From NCBI RefSeq assembly GCF_048544455.1, contig NC_133537.1:67524134-67588133 (forward strand): a stretch of 64,000 bases of DNA, read 5' to 3'. A model generated the notes under the pieces. The model saw only the letters and a list, made by a program, of their open reading frames with translations, ran no database searches and had not been told where the DNA came from. Numbering within the stretch: the first letter of the stretch is position 1; every line of letters begins with the position of its first letter. Source of the stretch: Silene latifolia (lineage: Eukaryota; Streptophyta; Magnoliopsida; Caryophyllales; Caryophyllaceae). Of the stretch, positions 23,629 through 35,109 are shown one piece after another. The position numbers and the translations under genes are program-made.

Positions 23629-23883
23629 GGTCCATTTAAAAAGAGACACAACATATGGATCATGGCGACGAATTCCCTTAGAGCAAGAATTAATCTTCCT
23701 TGTATAACAAAATATCAAGTCACTCACACCACACACATTTAACTTAATGAGTAAACCCCATGTTTACTCGAGGTTCAAATAAAATGATATTTCTCAACAT
23801 AACTTTAATAAATATGCGCATATAAATCCAAATGAGAAAACATCCAACTTAATAAAAGTTTCTACAAAAACTGAATGAATGTA

Positions 23884-26800
23884 CTACATAATGGAACCAA
23901 GTCCCATTCTTACTACATGATCCTTGAAAGTCTTAATTGGCATGCCTTTAGTCAAGGGATCTGCAATCATCAACTTTGTGCTAATGTGTTCAATGATCAC
24001 TTTCTTTTCTTGAACACGCTCCTTTATGGCTAGATACTTTATGTCGATGTGTTTACTTCGACTTCCACTTTTATTATTCTTAGCCATAAACACAGCAGCT
24101 GAATTATCACAATACATTCTTAGAGGCCTACAAATAGAGTCAACTCTTAGCCCAGATATGAAACTTTTTAACCAAACACCATGTGAGGTAGCCTCAAAAC
24201 AAGATACGAACTCAACCTCCATAGTAGAAGTAGCCGTCAAGGTTTGCTTCACACTCCTTCATGACACAGCTCCATCAACTAGCATAAACACATATCCTGA
24301 TGTGGATTTACGTAAATCTATGCAGCCTGCGTAGTCAGAGTCGGAGTAACCTACTACTTCAAGATTCTCAGTCTGTCTAAACATAAGCATGTAATCCTTA
24401 GTATTTTGAAGGTATCTCAACACTTTCTTTGCAACGTTCCAGTGATCAAGACCTGAGTTACTCTGATATCTTCCTAACACTTCAACCGCATATGTAATGT
24501 CGGGCCTTATATAGGCCTGAGCATACATAATAATGCTACCAACAGCTGCAGCATATGGAATATGCTTCATTTGTTCTCTTTCAATGTCATTCCCGGGGCA
24601 CTGGTCCAAGCAGAACCGGTCATCTTTCACAATTGGTACTACACTTGGTGAACAATCTTTCATCCTGAATATTTTAAGTACTTTATTGATATAGGCCTCT
24701 TGAGACAACCCCAAATTACCTCAAGATCGATCTCTATGGATCTTAATGCCAATGACATAAGATGACTCACCCATAGAAAGAAATTTTTTCACCTCACGTA
24801 GCAACCCTTTATCATTGGTTGCTAGCAAAATATCATCCACGTACAACACTAGAAAATAAACTTTACTCCCACTGACCTTAAGATATATACATTGATCCAT
24901 TATATTTTCTTCGAAACCGAATGAAGAAATAACTTCATGGAATTTCTTATACCATTGGCGGGAAGCTTGTTTTAAACCGTATATGGACTTATTTACCTTA
25001 CAAACCAAATGCTCACCATCTTTAGAGAAGAATCCTTCAGGTTGTTTCATATAAACCTCTTCCTCTAAATCACCATTGAGAAATGCTGTTTTCACATCCA
25101 TCTGATGTAACTCGTAATCAAAATGAGCTACTAACGCCATGATAATTCGAAAAGAATATTTCTTTGATAAAGGAGAAAATGTCTCTGTGTAGTCAATTCC
25201 TTCCCTTTGAGTGAATCCTTTAGCAACGAGTCTTGCCTTATGTTTCTCGATGTTGCCAAGCGAATCTCTTTTAGTCTTATAGACCCACTTGTACCCAATA
25301 GGTTTTACACCATCAGGCAATACAACGAGATCCCAAACTCCATTAAATGCCATAGAATTCATCTCATCTTTCATAGCATTCATCCATAAGTTTGAATCTG
25401 TAGAACTTACGGCTTGTGAAAACGACATAGGATCATTATCAGCTCCAATATTATAATCCAATTCTTGTAGATATACTTCATAGTAATCAGGAATAGCTGA
25501 TCTCCTTTCACGAATAGATCTTCTTAATAGAACTTGTTCATCCTCATGGTGAACCTCTTCCTCATTATGATCTACCATATTTTGATCGACATTTTGTGGA
25601 ATTTCTATCACTTGTTGTGCAACACCCGATTGAACTTGAGGATTGTGAATGACAACCAATCTGTCACTTGAATCAGAAGGTGGAACTTCATGATGATCCC
25701 TCTCTAGGACAATGTCTTGAATTAGGTCACTCCCACTGATCAAGTCATTCTCAAGAAATTTAGCATTTCTTGATTCCACAATCATTATACTATGAGATGG
25801 AAAATAAAACCTATAACCCTTAGACTTTTCGGCATATCCAATGAAATACCCACTAATAGTCCTTGAATCAAGTTTCTTTTCTTGTGGATTATGCACTCTT
25901 ACCTCCAACAGGCATTCCCAAATACGTACATGTCTCAAACTCGGTTTCCATCCTTTAAATAACTCAAAAGGTGTCTTAGATACAACCTTGGAAGGAACCC
26001 AATTTAATATATACGCTGCCGTCTTAAGAGCATCAACCCACAAAAATGAAGGAAGTTTAACATTACTTCTCATACAACGCACCATCTCAATTAATGTCCT
26101 ATTTCTTGTTTCTGCTACACCATTCTGGTCTGGAGAACCACGCATAGTGTATTGGGCAACAATTCCATGATCTTGAAGAAATTTAGCAACTGGACCAGGT
26201 GCATGTCCGTTCTCAGTGTATCTACCATAGTATTCACCACCTCTATCAGATCTCACAATCTTAATGCGCTTACCGCATAGGTTCTCTACTTCAGCATTAA
26301 ACAATTTAAAGGCATCAAAAGGTTAATCCTTAGAACGAAGTAAGTAAAGATACATATAACGTGAGTAATCATCAATAAAGGTGATAAAATATTTTGGATC
26401 ATTAGCGTTCATGTCCGGACAACAAATATCCGTATGTATGATTTCTAATAGGCTAGAACTTCTCTTTGCACCTTTCTTAGACATGTCAGTTTGCTTACCT
26501 TTAATGCAACTAACACAAGTATCAAAATCAGTAAAGTCTAAAGTATCAAGTACTCAATGCTTTACTAATCTTTTTACCCTCTCAATGGAGATATGTCCCA
26601 ATCTCCGGTGCCACAAAATAGAAGAATTCTCATTCATAATACAACGTTTTAAACCGGCATTGACATGCATAGAATTATGAGTAATATTATTTTGCAGTTC
26701 AAGACGATATAAATTATCAGACAAAATACCATAACCAATAATTTCTGAATTTCTGAGAATACTGAATCCAGAGTCTGAAAAATTAAAGGTAAAAGCCAAA

Positions 26801-27834
26801 GGTACAAGTCTTGATACTGAAATCAAATTTCTAGAGAAAATCGGAACATAAAATGTCTTTTCCAAATGCAAAATAGAACCACTACTTAATATTAAGCTGC
26901 ATGTCCCAATGACCTCCACATGTGAACTAATCTGGTTTCCTAAATAGATTGAAAGTTCACTGCCCACTGGTTTCCTTAGGTTTGTCATACCCTGCAAGGT
27001 ATTCGAAACATGGATTGTAGTTCCAGAATCAATTCACCATGTATTATGATTAACATTAATCATATTAGATTCATAACAAACAAACGCATGAAAATTACCT
27101 TTCTTCTTTAACCAAGCATTAAACTTAATGCAGTCCATCTTCATGTGTCCCTTCTTTTTACAGAAGAAACACGTAGACTCCTTCTTAATGGTTGGCTCAG
27201 CTGAAGTCTTTCCCCTTCCCTTATCTTTAGTGTGACCTTTTTGCCTCTTTGAAGAAGAAGCAACAGTAAGGTTCACCTTTTCACCTTCCTCCATTAACAA
27301 TCTGCCCTCCTCTTGAACACACATGGCCATAAGTTCATTAATTGACCAGTTATCCTTATGTGTGTTGTAAGAGATCTTAAAAGGAGCATATTTTGGAGGA
27401 TGGGTGCATAAAATGAAGTGCACAAGGAAGGTGTCAGACATGGTAACTTCCAAAGTCTTCAGTTGAGCGGCAATATCCCTCATGTGCATTATATAATCAC
27501 GCACACCTTTAGTCTCAGTGAGCCTCAAAGATGAAAACTGAATTATTAAGGTACTAGCAAGAGTTTTATTAGAAGTTGCAAACTGCTCATCGATGGCCTT
27601 AATTAGATCTTTCACTTTAGTATGCTGGTCGACAGAACCACGAATACTAGCACACATTCTGGTCTTTATGAACATAATTGAGAGATGATTAGATTTCTCC
27701 CACTTTTCATAAAGATCAATTGCTTCTTTAGTGGTTTCTTTAGTTACTTTAGGTGGTTCGTCTTTCCAAATATCTAACCATCTCAACTGCAGCAACATTC
27801 TCTCTTTCCAGACCTTATAGTTATCACCATCCAA
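23884..27834 (-). pseudogene. Copia gag-pol polyprotein, single frame with five nonsense codons
   Basis: One uninterrupted register of 1317 codons without frameshift. From the N-terminus: UBN2-type Gag (MDGDNYKVWKERML), CCHC knuckle CFFCKKKGHMKMDC, protease DSGTT, pre-integrase LWHRRLGHIS, integrase core ([21 protein letters not shown]), reverse transcriptase ([18 protein letters not shown]), RNase H (YCDNSAAVFMAKN, HIDIKYLAIKE). Stops: TGA 27034-27036 before IDSG, TGA 26554-26556, TAA 26323-26325, TGA 24721-24723, TGA 24259-24261. Neighbouring residues suggest former Trp or Arg codons at several. The natural end is the stop at 23884-23886. A 1-kb leader (27835-28847) separates it from the 5' LTR. 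Confidence 0.92.
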
Positions 27835-28847
27835 TTCAAGAATGTCAAATTTGACATCAGTAGAACTCCCAGGTAAAATTGCTGCAAATACAATATAATA
27901 ACATGCTTATTACCAAAGTTGAGACTTTAAACTTTATCATGGTTTACCAATGTAAATCATGCTCAAATATGAATCTAATGTGGGCTAAAGTTCTACTCAA
28001 TTAGATACATTAAAATTTTAACTTTATGACAATACTATCAAATCATATACATCTCTTAACTCCTGCTGGTAGATTAAGAAACAAGATTCAATATATCATC
28101 CTAATTAGTCATACAAATACATACAACAAGATTCATGTGGGTAAGTCTTATTATATTACATACGACTAATCACAAATAATGTCTAGTTTCCACATGTGAT
28201 TCTAAAATAAAATTTCAATTAATTAGAGGTGTTGTGGCTACTCTCTAACTAATAAAATTTTGAATCACTCGACAATAAATTTTAGTCTATATACTAAACT
28301 ATATATGTATATAGAAAAAACATATGATCATAAACTTCAATTGGTCTAATCCCGTATGAACTAGCATAAAAATAGCTCCGTAGATAACAAATATCAAACA
28401 ATATATGGAGTAAAAGTAAGCAAAAATGTCGAAATCATACAATGCTGATGGACAGCGGCGAGAATTACAACATGTCTCAAGTCTTAACCAATCTTTAATC
28501 TTAAATTAGGCCATTAGACATAATGTTGTACTCATCTAAATAAAATCCTAAACCAAGTAATAAAGTATGGCAAAAAAACACCAAAGTCAAAATTGATAAT
28601 AGGAAATATGTTACGCAGTACATCTCGACAAACTTGCAAGTTGTTGAATAAAGCAGGTCATGGCCTATCGACAATTTAATACCAAATGGAAGATGGATTA
28701 ACAGACGGTGGTAAAGCAAATTAGCATAGTAATAACTAATAATCAAAAAATCCCCTTTAACATAATTCGCAGCAAACAAGGTCAGGATGGAGATTTAATT
28801 TTTCAGATTCAAGCAAGATAGAGGCGATTATTCGCTCTGATACCAAC
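27835..28847 (-). other. Untranslated leader of the copia element
   Basis: AT-rich, about 1 kb between the primer-binding site and the gag start. No ORF with family resemblance. The 92-codon minus ORF at 28501-28779 is hydrophobic noise. Confidence 0.7.
28834..28845 (-). other. Primer-binding site for tRNA-iMet, copia element
   Basis: The minus strand reads TGGTATCAGAGC, two bases inside the 5' LTR. It is the same primer type as in the Tekay element at 10059-10070. Confidence 0.9.
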
Positions 28848-29293
28848 TGTAAATTCTTATAGTCTAAATTAACATGTTCTAATCTCATAATGAACATGTA
28901 TAAACTGAATGCGGAAGCGATAAAAGAGATCGATTACTTACCTCCAGCCATTGCTTGAAATAATTGATCCGTCCTAATGAATAACCCAATTTCTTATGTC
29001 CCAAATCTGACATGGCTTCCAAACCCTCAGCCTCACAATTTAGATGGTGTATTTTCTTAATGAGGTAGGCTTGGTGAATCTTAATAAGAATAAATATGTT
29101 CCCCTTATATAGAGTCTTGCCATCAAAGACTCAACTGAACAGTTTCTTAAATTGTGAGTGGTAGGTTATGGCAGATAATAGTGGAAACAGAATTCTAGGT
29201 AAATTCCACCATACAATGGACCAACTTAATTTCCATAAAATAACTTAATTAAATATTAATGTAATACTTATTTATTTTATGGAATAACTTACA
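28848..29293 (-). repeat. 5' LTR of the copia element (right copy)
   Basis: 446 bp, TGTAAATTCTTATAG...AACTTACA on the plus strand, followed by tcaag. Confidence 0.93.
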
Positions 29294-29298
29294 TCAAG

Positions 29299-30309
29299 TG
29301 CTTGTTTTACCTAGGGCGGGTGATACTCGTTGGGGTTCTTACTATAGAACAATCTTAAGCATGATGTTGTTGTACCCTTCCATCTCTAAAGTACTTCTTA
29401 TAATTAGAAAACCAGGTCATCATGATGATCGATTAAAAGCTCAAAAGATGATGGCTTCTTTTGAGTCATTTTAATTTGTCTTTATGGCTCGGTTGATGAT
29501 TGTCATATTCGGGTACACAAACGAATTGCGTCAAGCTTTGCAAAAAAAGAGATCAAGATATCGTTAATGCCATGACATTTGTTTGTCTGACTAAAGACAT
29601 ATTGCTAAAGACCATAGAAGAAGGTTGGGAACATTTTTTAGAAGGTGTGACTTCTTCTTGTGCCAAGAATGATATTGAGGTTCCTCAAATGGATGATAGT
29701 TATGTTTCTCCGGAAAGATCAAGACGTTACTTTGAAAATGTTACAAATATTCACCGATTCCGGTACGATATATTTGTCGGCATCATTGATCTGCAATTCC
29801 AAGAATTAGATGACCGAATTGATAAGGTAAACATGGAGTTACTTATTTGTATATCTTCTTTTAATCCCATCAATTTTTTGCGACTTTTGATAAGAAAAAG
29901 TTACTTAGACTTGCCGAGTGTTATCCGGACGATTTCTCTTCTACTGATAGAACGAGAGTTGAATTTCAACTTGATCATTTTATTGTTGATATGCGGAATG
30001 ATGCAAGATTTGCAAGTTTACAAGACATTGTTTCAACAAATAAGCATTCTTATTATCAACTAGTCTATCTACTTCTACAACTAGTATTGATTCTTCCGGT
30101 GGCTACCGCGAGCGTGGAACGAGTTTTCTATGCTATGACTTGCGTGAAGAACAAGCTAAGAAGTAGCATGGGTGATCAACTATAATGATAGCTTGGTAAC
30201 ATTCATTGAAATAGATTTTTTTTCTCGAGTTGATAATGATCACATAACAGATCGTTTTCAAGGCAAGAGAACTCGCAGCCGTTTTTTACCTCCCCGCCCC
30301 TTTGAGTAA
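29299..30309 (+). pseudogene. hAT transposase (ZMYM/TTF-type), second part with C-terminal dimerisation domain
   Basis: Resumes exactly where 23167 stops: LVLPRAGDTRWGSYYRTI is in frame once the copia element and one tcaag are removed. Further on it reads YTNELRQALQ, then RDQDIVNAMTF, and the hAT C-terminal dimerisation motif LPVATASVERVFYAM followed by KNKLRSSMGDQ. It ends ...PPRPFE at a stop 30307-30309. Damage: TAA at about 29471, a 1-base shift in the A run near 29540, and another at about 30183 just after GDQ. No terminal inverted repeats of the parent element were found. Confidence 0.85.
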
Positions 30310-30863
30310 AGGTGTAATTTGAATTATTTATATTTTGGATACTTCTTTTTTATAATTATGAAGTAATCATGGAATTTTAATTTCCGCAATCCTAGAACTG
30401 CCCCTAGTGCGTGAAATGGCGACAAGGTGCTGCTTGATTGACGCCGGGGTTGCCGAGGGAGCATAGATCTGGTGCTGAAATGGGTTGAGAAATACTCGGG
30501 TCTTGATTCCGAGTTGTTGCGTGGTGGTCATGATCGCATATGGGGTATGCTTGATAATACGGGTGGTCGGAGACGGTGCTGCAGCTGTGGTAGAACGGAG
30601 GTTGCACGGTGGTGTTTCTGATGTACCATCGTTCAGGTGTGCATGTCGATGAATTGGTGTTGGGCTGGAGTTGGTCGTCATTGATGTAGAGATTATAGGT
30701 GATGATGTGGTTGAGGTTGTTGATGCTAGTAGCGTGAAGAGGAGCAGACGGTGGTCGAGTGAGGTGTGGTGGTGATTGGGTTTGATTTGTTTGATTAAAG
30801 AGGGAAATATACAAGAAACTTAGAAGAAATTTTAGAGAGAGAGAGTTTTTTTTCTCTCTAATT
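30310..30863. other. Spacer or LINE-2 5' UTR, no confident gene
   Basis: On the minus strand this reads like a CT-rich 5' UTR followed by proline/histidine-rich codons (165-codon ORF 30404-30901) that I do not recognise. GA and CT tracts sit at about 30833-30859. The exact 5' end of LINE-2 could not be fixed because no target duplication was found. Confidence 0.4.
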
Positions 30864-31709
30864 ATGAAAAAACCAAACAAAAGAAAACCAAACAAATGCA
30901 AAAATCAAAACGGAACTCTAGCCTTTGACCTTTCTTCCTTATCCCTTCCGTCATTGTTAATTTCCTCAAATCTTATTAGTTTCAATGCTCAGATTCATGC
31001 ACATCTTTTGTCACTTTCAAAGATCTTTTCTTTGAATAACAGGATCTCGTTACCTTCTAGAACCTGTTTGCTTCTCGCTAATGAGAAAGTCGATTTAGAG
31101 ATCTTGCCTTTCTTTTGTCCGATTCAAGCCAATATTGGGGTTTTTCAGATTCGTAATTTCGGGAAGTCTTGTCACCTGCATCTTTTTGGGCTGCTCTTAT
31201 CCTTTTTTCCGCGCGGTCTAACCACCTGTTCGGCCTTTTGGAAGTCGCCACAAGTAGGCGGCGGAAGCGGCTTGGCGAGTTATCCCTCCGAGAAGACAAA
31301 TTTGTCTTTTAGGCTCTTTTCCGGCATATTTTCCACTGCTCGTATTATTGGGGTAAACCGCTTTTCTCCAGTTTTACCTTTGCTTTTGACCGTCCTTTTC
31401 ACCATTTCAGTCCTTTTTCCGGGTCTCTCTCTTTCTTCCTTTGTAGACACTTGGTTGCTCTCCATTTTAGCCAAGGAGAGCTCAAACCAGTCTTGTGCCT
31501 ACTTTGAAGAAAGGTTTGACATGGAATCTTTATCAGTCACAAATTCTTCAGATCTATTTCTTGAAAGTATATTTGTTAGATGCTTTCCGAAGCCTTATTT
31601 CTTTGCTTTTAATTGTAAGTCCGTGTTATCGGCTTGCTTTCAGTCTTTTTCAGGTTCGGTTACCTTTGTGAGTTTCATCAAGTGTCCTTTTGGTTTAATG
31701 ACCTGTTGA
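30864..31709 (+). CDS. Possible LINE-2 ORF1, unrecognised Phe/Ser/Leu-rich protein
   Basis: A 281-codon ORF begins MKKPNKRKPNKCKNQNG. This basic start resembles that of LINE-1 ORF1 (MARKITKKSQ...) and is in the expected place upstream of ORF2. The remainder is rich in Phe, Ser and Leu, has no CCHC knuckle or DUF4283-like block I can see, and stops about 530 bases before ORF2. It may be a frame-shifted or deleted ORF1, or chance. The opposite strand gives short Lys/Arg-rich ORFs (31078-31474), so the true coding strand is not certain. Confidence 0.35.
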   Translation: MKKPNKRKPNKCKNQNGTLAFDLSSLSLPSLLISSNLISFNAQIHAHLLSLSKIFSLNNRISLPSRTCLLLANEKVDLEILPFFCPIQANIGVFQIRNFGKSCHLHLFGLLLSFFPRGLTTCSAFWKSPQVGGGSGLASYPSEKTNLSFRLFSGIFSTARIIGVNRFSPVLPLLLTVLFTISVLFPGLSLSSFVDTWLLSILAKESSNQSCAYFEERFDMESLSVTNSSDLFLESIFVRCFPKPYFFAFNCKSVLSACFQSFSGSVTFVSFIKCPFGLMTC

Positions 31710-32237
31710 ATTCAATCGAACCAAATGGTTTGGTAGCACCTTCATGTTTGTGTTGTATTTTGCTAGTGTTTCTGTACCAAATGCCCATTTTCTATAATCA
31801 TTGCGGGGTTAGTAATTTGATTCAGTTTACTAAAGCTTTTGATGCCCCTTGTGATTGCGATTTAGAATTTTTTTCTCAGAAGTATTTGGAATTTATATTG
31901 CCAACTACGTCTATTTGTCAATATCAGCTAAAACTAACACCACAGTGAATGTTTCTTTTCTAGTCTTTTTTCAATGCGATCAGATTGTTCATTTTGCCTT
32001 TTCATCTCTCGGATGGAATGTTTTGGCTCAACGTTTTATTTCGTTGAATTCTACTTGTAGTACCATTTGGTTGTTCCTTTGCTGCGAGAGCGTTGTTTTC
32101 AAAGATAACTTACCTCTAGGTGCAAATTTGTCACACTGTTCTACTAGAATTTATTGCTATTGCTATGAGTTTATCTTGTTGATTGTTAAGGCTGGTGTTT
32201 TACACATCTCTCATCATCTCATTCCAATTTATTTTCC
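31710..32237 (+). other. LINE-2 region between possible ORF1 and ORF2
   Basis: T-rich DNA with several stops in all frames. A 128-codon ORF (31855-32241) overlaps the ORF2 start but has no recognisable family. Confidence 0.4.
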
Positions 32238-32754
32238 ATGAATATTGCCTTTTGGAATGTTAGGGGCACCAAAAGAAAGAATTTTGCCGAAGAACTCAAT
32301 TTCTTTTGCTCATCAAATGGGATTAAAATCTTAGCTATATGTGACACTAAATCGACTTCTTTGCCTGAACCTTATTTGATAGCTAATTTTGGGTTTAATA
32401 ATTGTGATTATATTCCTAGTACAGGACTATCAGGAGGTATATGGTTATTTTGGAAAGAGTCTATCTCCATGACTTTTTCGTTAAATGTCGTATTTAAGTA
32501 AAAAAGATTCATTGCTTGTGAAGTGTGTGACTTAACGAAGAATGTGACTTTTTACCTTATTTTTGTTTGCGCTCTAGCTCAACCGGCTGAAAAGCCAGAT
32601 TTTTGGATTGAAATTCAAAATTATGTCCTTAATCTTAATTTGCCTTTCTTATTATTAGGGGACCTTAACGAAATTAAGAGTCCTAATAAAAAAGAAGGTG
32701 GTGCAAAGGTTACTTATGCACGTTGTTTAAGATTAAATAGTTTCTTAACTAATA

Positions 32755-33028
32755 CTCCCTCCTATTCCGAATAAGTGTCCCATTTGGACAATAGCACGAA
32801 AATTAAGGAATATAGTTAAAATAATGAAAATTATTGTATAGGGGTAAGAATATATGAGTTAAATAATGAAAAGTATTGAATATGATGGGTTATGGGTGGT
32901 TGAAGTGGTAAATAAAGAAAAGAGTTAAGGGTAGAAAAGTAAAAAACTATGTCCATAAATGGTAAATGGGACAGTTATGTGAATAGACGGAAATAGCAAA
33001 TGGGACAGTTATTTAGAATAGGAGGGAG
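32755..33028. mobile_element. Stowaway-type MITE (Tc1/mariner) in LINE-2 endonuclease
   Basis: 274 bp. Terminal inverted repeats are CTCCCTCCTATTCCGAATAA and, at the right end, the near-exact complement ...TTAGAATAGGAGGGAG. TA is duplicated at 32753-32754 and 33029-33030. The CTCCCTCC terminus with a TA target is diagnostic of Stowaway. It has no coding capacity. Element plus one TA is 276 bp, a multiple of three. Confidence 0.95.
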
Positions 33029-33757
33029 TACTTATTGCATAGATCTCCCTTTTTCCGGTAATTTCTTTACTTGGAGAAAAAAGAAAACTGGTTCTGAAAA
33101 TGTTTTTGAAATCCTTGATAGAGCCTTAGCCTCTCCTAACTGGTTGAGTATATACCCAAATATGCAGTTTGTCCACCATGCTTTCACTAGCTCTGACCAT
33201 TGTCCGATCTTAGTGAATTTTCGTAATCAAAACCATTCTCATAAAAAAGCTCCTCCTTTTCGTTTTGAACTCATGTGGACTCTCCGGAATGATTTTAGTA
33301 AAATGGTCAAAAGTTGTTGGCAATATCAGTTTCAAGGATCGTATATGTTTTGTCTTTCTCAAAAATGCAAATTTTTAAAACAAAAGGCTAAGAAATGGAA
33401 TCAGTTTACTTTTGGTAATATTTTTAGACAACTTTCAGTTGCTGAAAAAAAGTTAGAAAATATTCAAAAACAACTAGGCTCTTCTCATATTGCCCATTTA
33501 GAAAACGCACACTTGAGATGGCTGAAAAAGCGTGATGCACTTCTTGACTATAAACGTGTCTATTGGCAACAAAAATCTCGTATAACCAAAGCGAATTTTG
33601 GAGATAACAATACCAAGTTTTTTCAAAGTTATGCCACGATTAGACGTAGTAGAAATGGAATTAAGCAGTTTGTTAATAAGAATGGTGCTTGTATTACTCA
33701 TCAAGAACTTATTAAACAAGAAATTTCTGACGAGTTTAAACTTAGCACTACTACAGA

Positions 33758-34020
33758 TACAGGCTATAACAACGGTCAAAAACCGTTGTTATATAAAAAA
33801 GCGGACGTTGTTAAAGCGTCCGTTGTAGAAGGTTTTAACAACGGTTGGTTTACTTAACGAAACCGTTGTTAAAACTATTAACAACGGTTTTATGTATAAA
33901 AACCCGTTGTGGAAAGTGTGACTCAATTTTGGGGGGACAGTTATAACAACGGGTTGTAATATACAAAACCGTTGTTATAACTAAAGACAACGGGTTGTTT
34001 ATCAATAACCGTTGTTGTTT
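33758..34020. repeat. Left subterminal repeats of CACTA-2
   Basis: About ten AACAACGG/CCGTTGTT units in alternating orientation, many forming short inverted repeats with AT-rich loops. Confidence 0.85.
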
Positions 34021-34270
34021 GTTCTTAAAAAATAAAAAAAAATTAAATTAAATATTACTAGATGCATGCATAATTACGGCCTGTTAGAATTCCGATGCAT
34101 GCATTATTACTGACATCACTGTACATATGAACGGATAATATGGAATGAGAAGGGTTAGTAATAGGATTTGAAGCAGCATTATTGAGAGATATGATGATGA
34201 TTATTATGGCACAACTTCCTAACATATATATTAATTAAAAAGCAATTAACTCAACCCACACATTGCTTAG

Positions 34271-34278
34271 TATAAATA
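34271..34278 (+). promoter_or_regulatory. TATA box upstream of the CACTA-2 small ORF
   Basis: TATAAATA in gctTAGTATAAATACattg, 113 bases before the ATG at 34391. The intervening CT/A-rich stretch looks like a plant 5' leader. Confidence 0.6.
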
Positions 34279-34390
34279 CATTGCATATCTCAACTAACAT
34301 TTCCATTATCTCATATATTCATCTCCAAACTCTAACTGTTAAAACAAACTCTACTTAATCTTTCAAATCAAACTCAAAAACTCTAAGAAA

Positions 34391-34681
34391 ATGAATGATT
34401 TCATCCTAAAGACTCTTACCATGATCGAGAACAACAACAACTTCATCCGCCGGTTCCTCCATATTGAGGAAAGTTTCAGGAGCTACCTTGCGGAAGCTCG
34501 ATCCGCACTGAAGCACGCCAAAGAAAATGGCTTGACGGAGCGGAAGGCGATTGCGGCTATATGACGATATAGCAAGCTGGCTGAACGGAACCTCCAAATA
34601 GCCAAGGAGGAGAGGACGGATACGATAGAGCACAATAAAATCCTCCATGAAAATATAAGAATTGCATTTTTACATATGTAA
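34391..34681 (+). pseudogene. Small helical ORF carried by CACTA-2, unknown function, one internal TGA
   Basis: 96 codons in one register from ATG 34391 to TAA 34679-34681, with a single TGA at 34562-34564 (codon 58). The first half starts MNDFILKTLTMIENNNNFIR and includes RSYLAEARSALKHAKENG. The second half includes KLAERNLQIAKEERTDTIEH. Both halves are rich in Ala, Glu, Lys and Leu and should be alpha-helical, probably coiled-coil. TGA next to CGA suggests a decayed Arg codon. It is more GC-rich than the surrounding element and is preceded by a TATA box and leader, which looks like a captured or element-specific gene. I do not recognise the family. Confidence 0.55.
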
Positions 34682-35100
34682 TTTTTTTTTAATTTATGTA
34701 TTTATAAATATATATATATATATATATTAATTATGTTTATCTTACTTCTTCATCTTGCTTCTTCATTGTTTTAGTAACTAATTATGCGAACAATACTTAA
34801 ACAAATAACATAATGGTCGATAAAAACACATACATGCAAAAGAAATAAATAGAAAAAGAAAATAATGACGATGAAACTAACAGTGACGGCGAGATTTACC
34901 TGATAAATACAGAACGTAATAGACGATGAAATCACAGTGACGGCGAGAAGATAAAGCGACGATGAGAAAGAGAGAAATAGAGAAAGAGAGAAAGAGAGTG
35001 TGTATGTGTTTTGTGTTTGTTTGTCTGCTGTGTTTGTGTTTGTGTATTAAGGGTTGTGTTTTGTGGCTGCAGAAGACTTCTGTTTGTGTGGTTTATAGTA
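34682..35100. other. CACTA-2 right interior, no gene seen
   Basis: Contains a (TA)n microsatellite at about 34708-34728, two gtgacggcgaga repeats at about 34881 and 34941, and GA-rich tracts at about 34965-35000. Confidence 0.6.
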
Positions 35101-35109
35101 TGGAAGGTA

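Larger units (their letters stand above)
23168..29293 (-). mobile_element. Full-length Ty1/copia LTR retrotransposon inserted in the hAT gene, inactive
   Basis: LTRs 23168-23617 and 28848-29293, TG...CA ends, tcaag duplication, tRNA-iMet primer site, polypurine tract, and gag-pol in copia order (integrase before reverse transcriptase). The coding strand is minus. The LTRs differ by about 25 substitutions plus a 4-base indel over about 446 bp, making it older than the Tekay and Athila insertions here. Removing it with one duplication copy restores the hAT frame. Confidence 0.93.

Noticed and set aside
28501-28779. 92-codon minus ORF in the copia leader as an extra gene
   Set aside because: Hydrophobic AT-rich composition and no conservation signal. 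Copia leaders are usually non-coding.
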